A stretch of DNA of 64,000 bases from Brevundimonas sp. LM2 (GTDB lineage Bacteria > Pseudomonadota > Alphaproteobacteria > Caulobacterales > Caulobacteraceae). Under the pieces are notes generated by a model. It ran no database searches. It worked only from the letters and a program-made list of their open reading frames with translations, and was not told where the DNA came from. The stretch is from NCBI RefSeq assembly GCF_002002865.1, contig NZ_CP019508.1, forward strand, positions 1,394,501 to 1,458,500, in the 5' to 3' direction. Shown one piece after another: positions 60,280 through 64,000 of the stretch; position 1 is the first letter of the stretch; each line of letters starts with the position of its first letter. The position numbers and the translations under genes are program-made.

Positions 60280-61339
60280 ACCGACGGTTCCGGGGCTGAG
60301 GCTGCCCGTTTCGACGCCGCTGGAGGAGGTCGAGGCGGCGGTGGTCGGGGTCGAGACCCTGGTGCTCGAGTTCGCGGCCTTCCGGGACGGGCGGGGGTTT
60401 TCCCTTGCGTCGATCCTGCGCGAGCGGGGCTGGACCGGGCGACTAGTGGCGGCGGGGCATGTCCTGCCGGACCAGGCGCGGCATCTGAAACGGTCGGGTT
60501 TCGACGCGGTCGAGCGGCCGGTCGGCGACGATCCGGAGCCCTGGGCGCGGATGCTGGCGGCGTTCGACGTCGTCTATCAGCCGGCCGCGGACGCGGCGGT
60601 GCCGGCCTGGCGGCGGCGGGCGACGGTGGCGCGGGCCGATCCGGACGCGCTGGCGGCTCGGTTGAACGCCCAGGTGGGGGAGGGCGGGCCGGTCGAGATT
60701 CTGCGCGCGGCCTTCGCCGTGCCCGGCCTGAAGGTCGCGGCCCTGTCGTCGTTCGGTGCGGAGGCGGCGGTGCTGCTGGACCTGATCGCCGGGACGCGGC
60801 CGCAGACGCCTGTGCTGTTCCTGGAGACGGGTATGCATTTCCTGCAGACGCTGCAGTACCGGGCCCAGCTGAGCGCGCGGCTGGGCCTGACCGATGTGCG
60901 GCTGGTCGTGCCGGACGCCGAGGAACGGGCCGCGATCGACCCGACCGACACCCTGTGGCGCGCCGACCCCGACGCCTGCTGCGACCTGCGCAAGGTCCTG
61001 CCGCTGGCGCGGGCGGCGGCGGGGTTCGACGCCCTGATCACCGGGCGCAAACGCTATCAGGCCGGGACGCGGCGGGAACTCGAGGCCTTCGAGGTGCTGG
61101 ACGGCCAGCTGCGGATCAACCCGCTGGTTCCCTGGAGCTCCGAGGACGTCGCCCGCCATGCGGCCGCGCGCGACCTGCCGCGCCACCCCCTGGTCGACCA
61201 GGGCTATGCCTCGATCGGCTGCTGGCCCTGCACCTCCGCCGTCGCCGAGGGCGAGGATGCGCGCTCGGGACGCTGGTCGGGCGTGGACAAGGTCGAGTGC
61301 GGCATCCACCTTGGACGACGGCTCCAGTCCGCCGCCTGA
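60266..61339 (+). CDS. cysH: Fusion of DUF934 and phosphoadenylyl/adenylyl-sulfate reductase
   Basis: The 357-aa protein has an N-terminal DUF934 domain (about residues 30-112: FAAFRDGRGFSLASILRERG, GHVLPDQARHLKRSGFDAVE) and a C-terminal CysH domain (AALSSFGAEAAVLLDLIAG, LFLETGMHFLQTLQYRAQLS, ITGRKRYQAGTR, ECGIHLG with the catalytic Cys). DUF934 is normally a separate small gene next to cysI/cysH. The CysH part also has CCDLRK and GCWPCTSAV, the four-Cys pattern of iron-sulfur APS/PAPS reductases. No stop codon separates the domains. Confidence 0.88.
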   Translation: MQLLEPTVPGLRLPVSTPLEEVEAAVVGVETLVLEFAAFRDGRGFSLASILRERGWTGRLVAAGHVLPDQARHLKRSGFDAVERPVGDDPEPWARMLAAFDVVYQPAADAAVPAWRRRATVARADPDALAARLNAQVGEGGPVEILRAAFAVPGLKVAALSSFGAEAAVLLDLIAGTRPQTPVLFLETGMHFLQTLQYRAQLSARLGLTDVRLVVPDAEERAAIDPTDTLWRADPDACCDLRKVLPLARAAAGFDALITGRKRYQAGTRRELEAFEVLDGQLRINPLVPWSSEDVARHAAARDLPRHPLVDQGYASIGCWPCTSAVAEGEDARSGRWSGVDKVECGIHLGRRLQSAA

Positions 61340-61357
61340 TCTCGCCCGAAGAGCGCC

Positions 61358-62380
61358 ATGACCACGACTTCCATCATCGACCTCATCGGCGACACGCCGC
61401 TGATCCGGCTGAACCGCCTGTCGGAGGCGACCGGGTGCGAGATCCTGGGCAAGGCCGAATTCCTGAACCCCGGCCAGTCGGTCAAGGACCGCGCGGCCCT
61501 GTCGATCGTGCAGACCGCGCGCGCCGACGGCTCGCTGAGGCCCGGCGGGACCATCGTCGAGGGGACGGCGGGCAATACCGGCATCGGTCTGGCCCTGGTC
61601 GGGGCGGCGCTGGGTCATCCGGTGGTGATCGTCATTCCCCGCACCCAGTCGGAGGAGAAGAAGTCCGCCATCCGCGCCCTGGGGGCCCGGCTGATCGAGG
61701 TGGACGCCGCGCCCTTCTCGAGCCCCAACCATTTCGTCCACTATTCGGGGCGGCTGGCCGGTGAGCTGAACGACACCGAGCCGAACGGGGCGATCTGGGC
61801 CAACCAGTTCGACAACATCGCCAACCGCCAGGCCCACTATGGCGGCACCGGGCCGGAGATCTGGGACCAGACCGGCGGGCGCATCGACGGCTTCGTCAGC
61901 GCGGTCGGGTCGGGTGGTACCATCGTCGGGGTCGGGACCTATCTGAAGGAGCGGCACCCCGACATCCAGGTCGCCCTGGCGGACCCGGCCGGGGCGGCGC
62001 TGTTCAACTGGTTCACCAAGGGCGAGATGACGGCCGAGGGGTCGTCCATCACCGAGGGCATCGGGGTGGCGCGGATCACCGGCAATCTGCACGGGTTCAC
62101 GCCCGACCACGCCTACCGGATCGAAGACGCCGAGTTCCTGCCGTTGCTGTTCGACCTGGTGGTGCACGAGGGGCTGTCGCTGGGCGGGTCGGCGGGCGTG
62201 AACATCGCCGGCGCGGTGCGGCTGGCGCGCCAGATGGGGCCGGGCAAGACGATCGTGACCATCCTGTGCGACCCCGGCTCGCGCTATGCGTCCAAGCTGT
62301 TCAACCCCGAATTCCTGGCCGGCAAGGGGCTTCCGGTGCCACCGTGGGCGGCACCGGCGGGGCTGACCTCCGCCGCCTGA
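61358..62380 (+). CDS. cysK: Cysteine synthase A
   Basis: O-acetylserine sulfhydrylase makes cysteine from O-acetylserine and sulfide. The 340-aa PLP enzyme has NPGQSVKDRAALSIV with the Schiff-base Lys (near residue 45), EGTAGNTGIGLALVG with the substrate-binding loop and VGSGGTIVGVGTYLKER. It completes the sulfate-to-cysteine pathway of this locus. A PLP-binding Ser/Gly region GLSLGGSAGVNIAGAVR follows. Slightly longer than E. coli CysK. Confidence 0.92.
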   Translation: MTTTSIIDLIGDTPLIRLNRLSEATGCEILGKAEFLNPGQSVKDRAALSIVQTARADGSLRPGGTIVEGTAGNTGIGLALVGAALGHPVVIVIPRTQSEEKKSAIRALGARLIEVDAAPFSSPNHFVHYSGRLAGELNDTEPNGAIWANQFDNIANRQAHYGGTGPEIWDQTGGRIDGFVSAVGSGGTIVGVGTYLKERHPDIQVALADPAGAALFNWFTKGEMTAEGSSITEGIGVARITGNLHGFTPDHAYRIEDAEFLPLLFDLVVHEGLSLGGSAGVNIAGAVRLARQMGPGKTIVTILCDPGSRYASKLFNPEFLAGKGLPVPPWAAPAGLTSAA

Positions 62381-62394
62381 GGCGGCCCCCCCGT

Positions 62395-64000
62395 TCAGTG
62401 GTTGTCCCGGGGGTTGCCGAACTTGTCGATGATGCGGTGGTATTTGACGGCCGGTTCCAGGACCGCCCCGGTCCCCAGCTGACCGACGTTGGCGCGCTGC
62501 AGCTCCTGCCAGGGGGTCTGGGAGGGCGGGATCTGGAAGCCGCCGGCGGCGTCCAGGGCGGCGCGGCGGTCGGCCAGTTCAGCGTCGGAGATCAGCACAT
62601 CGACGCGGCAGGTGTTCAGGTCCACCCGCACCGGATCGCCGGTCCGCAGCAGGGCCAGATTGCCGCCCGCCGCCGCCTCGGGCGAGGCGTTCAGGATCGA
62701 GGGGGAGCCGGACGTGCCAGACTGGCGGCCGTCGCCGATACAGGCCAGGGCGTGGACGCCCTCGCGGATCAGGTGGGCGGGCGGCCGCATGTTGACCACC
62801 TCGGCCGCGCCCGGATAGCCCAGCGGGCCGGCCCCGCGCATGAACAGGACGCTGCGCTCGGTGACGCCTGTCGCAGGGTCGTCGATGCGATGATGGTAGT
62901 CCTCCGGTCCGTCGAACACGACAGCCGGACCCTCGAAGGCGTTCGGATCGGCGGGGTTGTTCAGGTAGCGCTCGCGGAACTCTGCGGCGATGACGCTGGT
63001 CTTCATGATGGCGTTGTCGAACAGGTTGCCGCTGAGAACCAGGAAACCGGCATCCTCGACCAGGGGCGCGTCCATGGTGCGGATGACGTCGGGCAGCAGG
63101 ATCTGGGCGTCGCGGCAGTTTTCGCCCATGGTCTTACCGTTGACGGTCATGGCGCCTTCGCGGATCAGGCCCTGACCCATCAGCTGCGAAACCACGGCGG
63201 GCACGCCGCCGGCCTGGTGGAAGTCCTCGCCCAGATACTGGCCGGCGGGCTGCAGATTGACCAGCAGGGGCACGGCGTGGCCGTGGGTCTGCCAGGCCTC
63301 GATCGGCAGGTCGACGCCCGAATGGCGGGCCAGGGCGGTGATGTGGATGGGGGCGTTGGTCGAGCCGCCGATGGCCGAGTTGACCACGATGGCGTTGTGG
63401 AAGGCGTCGGCGGTCAGGATGTCGGACGGCTTCAGATCCTCGTGCACCATTTCGACGATGCGCTTGCCGGTCAGATAGGCCACCTGGGGCCGCTCGCGAT
63501 ACGGGGCCGGGATGGCGGCCGAGCCGGGCAGAGACATGCCCAGGGCCTCGGCCAGGCTGTTCATCGTCGAGGCCGTGCCCATGGTGTTGCAGTAACCGAC
63601 CGACGGCGCCGAGGTCGCGACCAGGTTGATGAACCCCTCGTAGTCCAGTTCGCCTGCCGCCATCATCTCGCGGGCTTTCCAGATGATGGTGCCCGAGCCG
63701 ATGCGCTCGCCTTTCAGCCAGCCGTTCAGCATGGGGCCGACCGACAGGGCGATGGCGGGAATGTCGACGGTGGCGGCGGCCATCAGACAGGCCGGCGTGG
63801 TCTTGTCGCAGCCGATGGTCAGGACGACGCCGTCGAGCGGATAGCCATACAGCAGCTCGACCAGACCCATATAGGCCAGGTTGCGGTCCAGACCCGCCGT
63901 CGGCCGCTTGCCGGTCTCCTGAATCGGGTGAACGGGGAATTCGAGCGCGATGCCGCCCTGTTCGCGGATGCCCTCGCGGACCCGCTTGGCCAGCTCGATA
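62395..64000 (-). CDS. IlvD/Edd-family dehydratase (pentonate/xylonate dehydratase-like), 5' part beyond the window
   Basis: The gene is open to the window edge, so the N-terminus is missing. It carries [20 protein letters not shown] with an iron-sulfur cysteine, [34 protein letters not shown] and the C-terminal [13 protein letters not shown]. IlvD/Edd enzymes dehydrate sugar acids or dihydroxyacids. The CDKTTPAC and GGPMLxG-type context favours xylonate/arabonate/galactonate-type dehydratases over IlvD proper, but the substrate is not proved. No sugar genes are in the window. Confidence 0.85.
   Translation of the reverse strand, partial: IELAKRVREGIREQGGIALEFPVHPIQETGKRPTAGLDRNLAYMGLVELLYGYPLDGVVLTIGCDKTTPACLMAAATVDIPAIALSVGPMLNGWLKGERIGSGTIIWKAREMMAAGELDYEGFINLVATSAPSVGYCNTMGTASTMNSLAEALGMSLPGSAAIPAPYRERPQVAYLTGKRIVEMVHEDLKPSDILTADAFHNAIVVNSAIGGSTNAPIHITALARHSGVDLPIEAWQTHGHAVPLLVNLQPAGQYLGEDFHQAGGVPAVVSQLMGQGLIREGAMTVNGKTMGENCRDAQILLPDVIRTMDAPLVEDAGFLVLSGNLFDNAIMKTSVIAAEFRERYLNNPADPNAFEGPAVVFDGPEDYHHRIDDPATGVTERSVLFMRGAGPLGYPGAAEVVNMRPPAHLIREGVHALACIGDGRQSGTSGSPSILNASPEAAAGGNLALLRTGDPVRVDLNTCRVDVLISDAELADRRAALDAAGGFQIPPSQTPWQELQRANVGQLGTGAVLEPAVKYHRIIDKFGNPRDNH

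Overview
The window is GC-rich, densely coded chromosomal DNA from an alphaproteobacterium, most likely a Caulobacteraceae member close to Brevundimonas or Caulobacter. The reasons are the codon use, the many GTG starts with 1-4 nt overlaps, two TonB-dependent receptors with two TonB-type proteins, paired DUF2336 proteins, an ATP12-type chaperone and the layout of the sulfate-assimilation genes. No rRNA, tRNA, insertion sequence, prophage or CRISPR array was seen. The assignment is an inference from gene content; no 16S gene is present.

Layout. 1-6.4 kb: the end of the ribosomal superoperon (rplO, secY, adk, a TonB-like gene, then rpsM-rpsK-rpoA-rplQ with its own promoter, a strong leader hairpin and a terminator). 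6.4-10 kb: a GNAT acetyltransferase, a glutathione S-transferase and a TonB-dependent receptor. 10.1-14.9 kb: the most interesting region. A minus-strand mesX-mesD pair (folate-independent methionine synthase) sits behind a clear cobalamin riboswitch. Divergent from it is a tightly coupled three-gene operon: an EgtD-like histidine methyltransferase, a GntA/YqcI-type FPC/CPF N-hydroxylase-like protein and a DUF1989 protein. A 26-bp near-perfect palindrome lies between the two operons. 14.8-34 kb: housekeeping and accessory genes (GDSL esterase, Do-like protease lipoprotein, RarA, three pseudouridine synthases, fluoride channel, HAD phosphatase, ATP12, propionyl-CoA carboxylase beta, VOC/MarR/GST genes). 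34-41 kb: TonB, lytic transglycosylase, two DUF2336 proteins, an Hpt protein, NAD kinase. 41-49.4 kb: an RND efflux pump, FeoAB iron uptake and a prepilin peptidase. 49.5-52.8 kb: a TetR regulator divergent from a second TonB-dependent receptor. 53-62.4 kb: a complete sulfate-assimilation locus (cysNC and cysD on one strand; cysG, DUF2849, cysI, a DUF934-CysH fusion and cysK on the other), with a LysR regulator between. The window ends inside an IlvD/Edd-family dehydratase.

How the parts connect. The cys genes make cysteine from sulfate. The mes genes make methionine without folate or B12 and should be switched off by cobalamin. The EgtD-like enzyme would consume S-adenosylmethionine and release S-adenosylhomocysteine, and the palindrome between it and mesX resembles an operator for an SAH/SAM-responsive repressor. 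The EgtD-GntA-DUF1989 operon is the best candidate here for an undescribed pathway: two of its three families are known for chemistry on guanidino compounds. A dispersed element of about 125 bp, ending in tandem 9-bp repeats and a T-run, occurs twice in opposite orientation.
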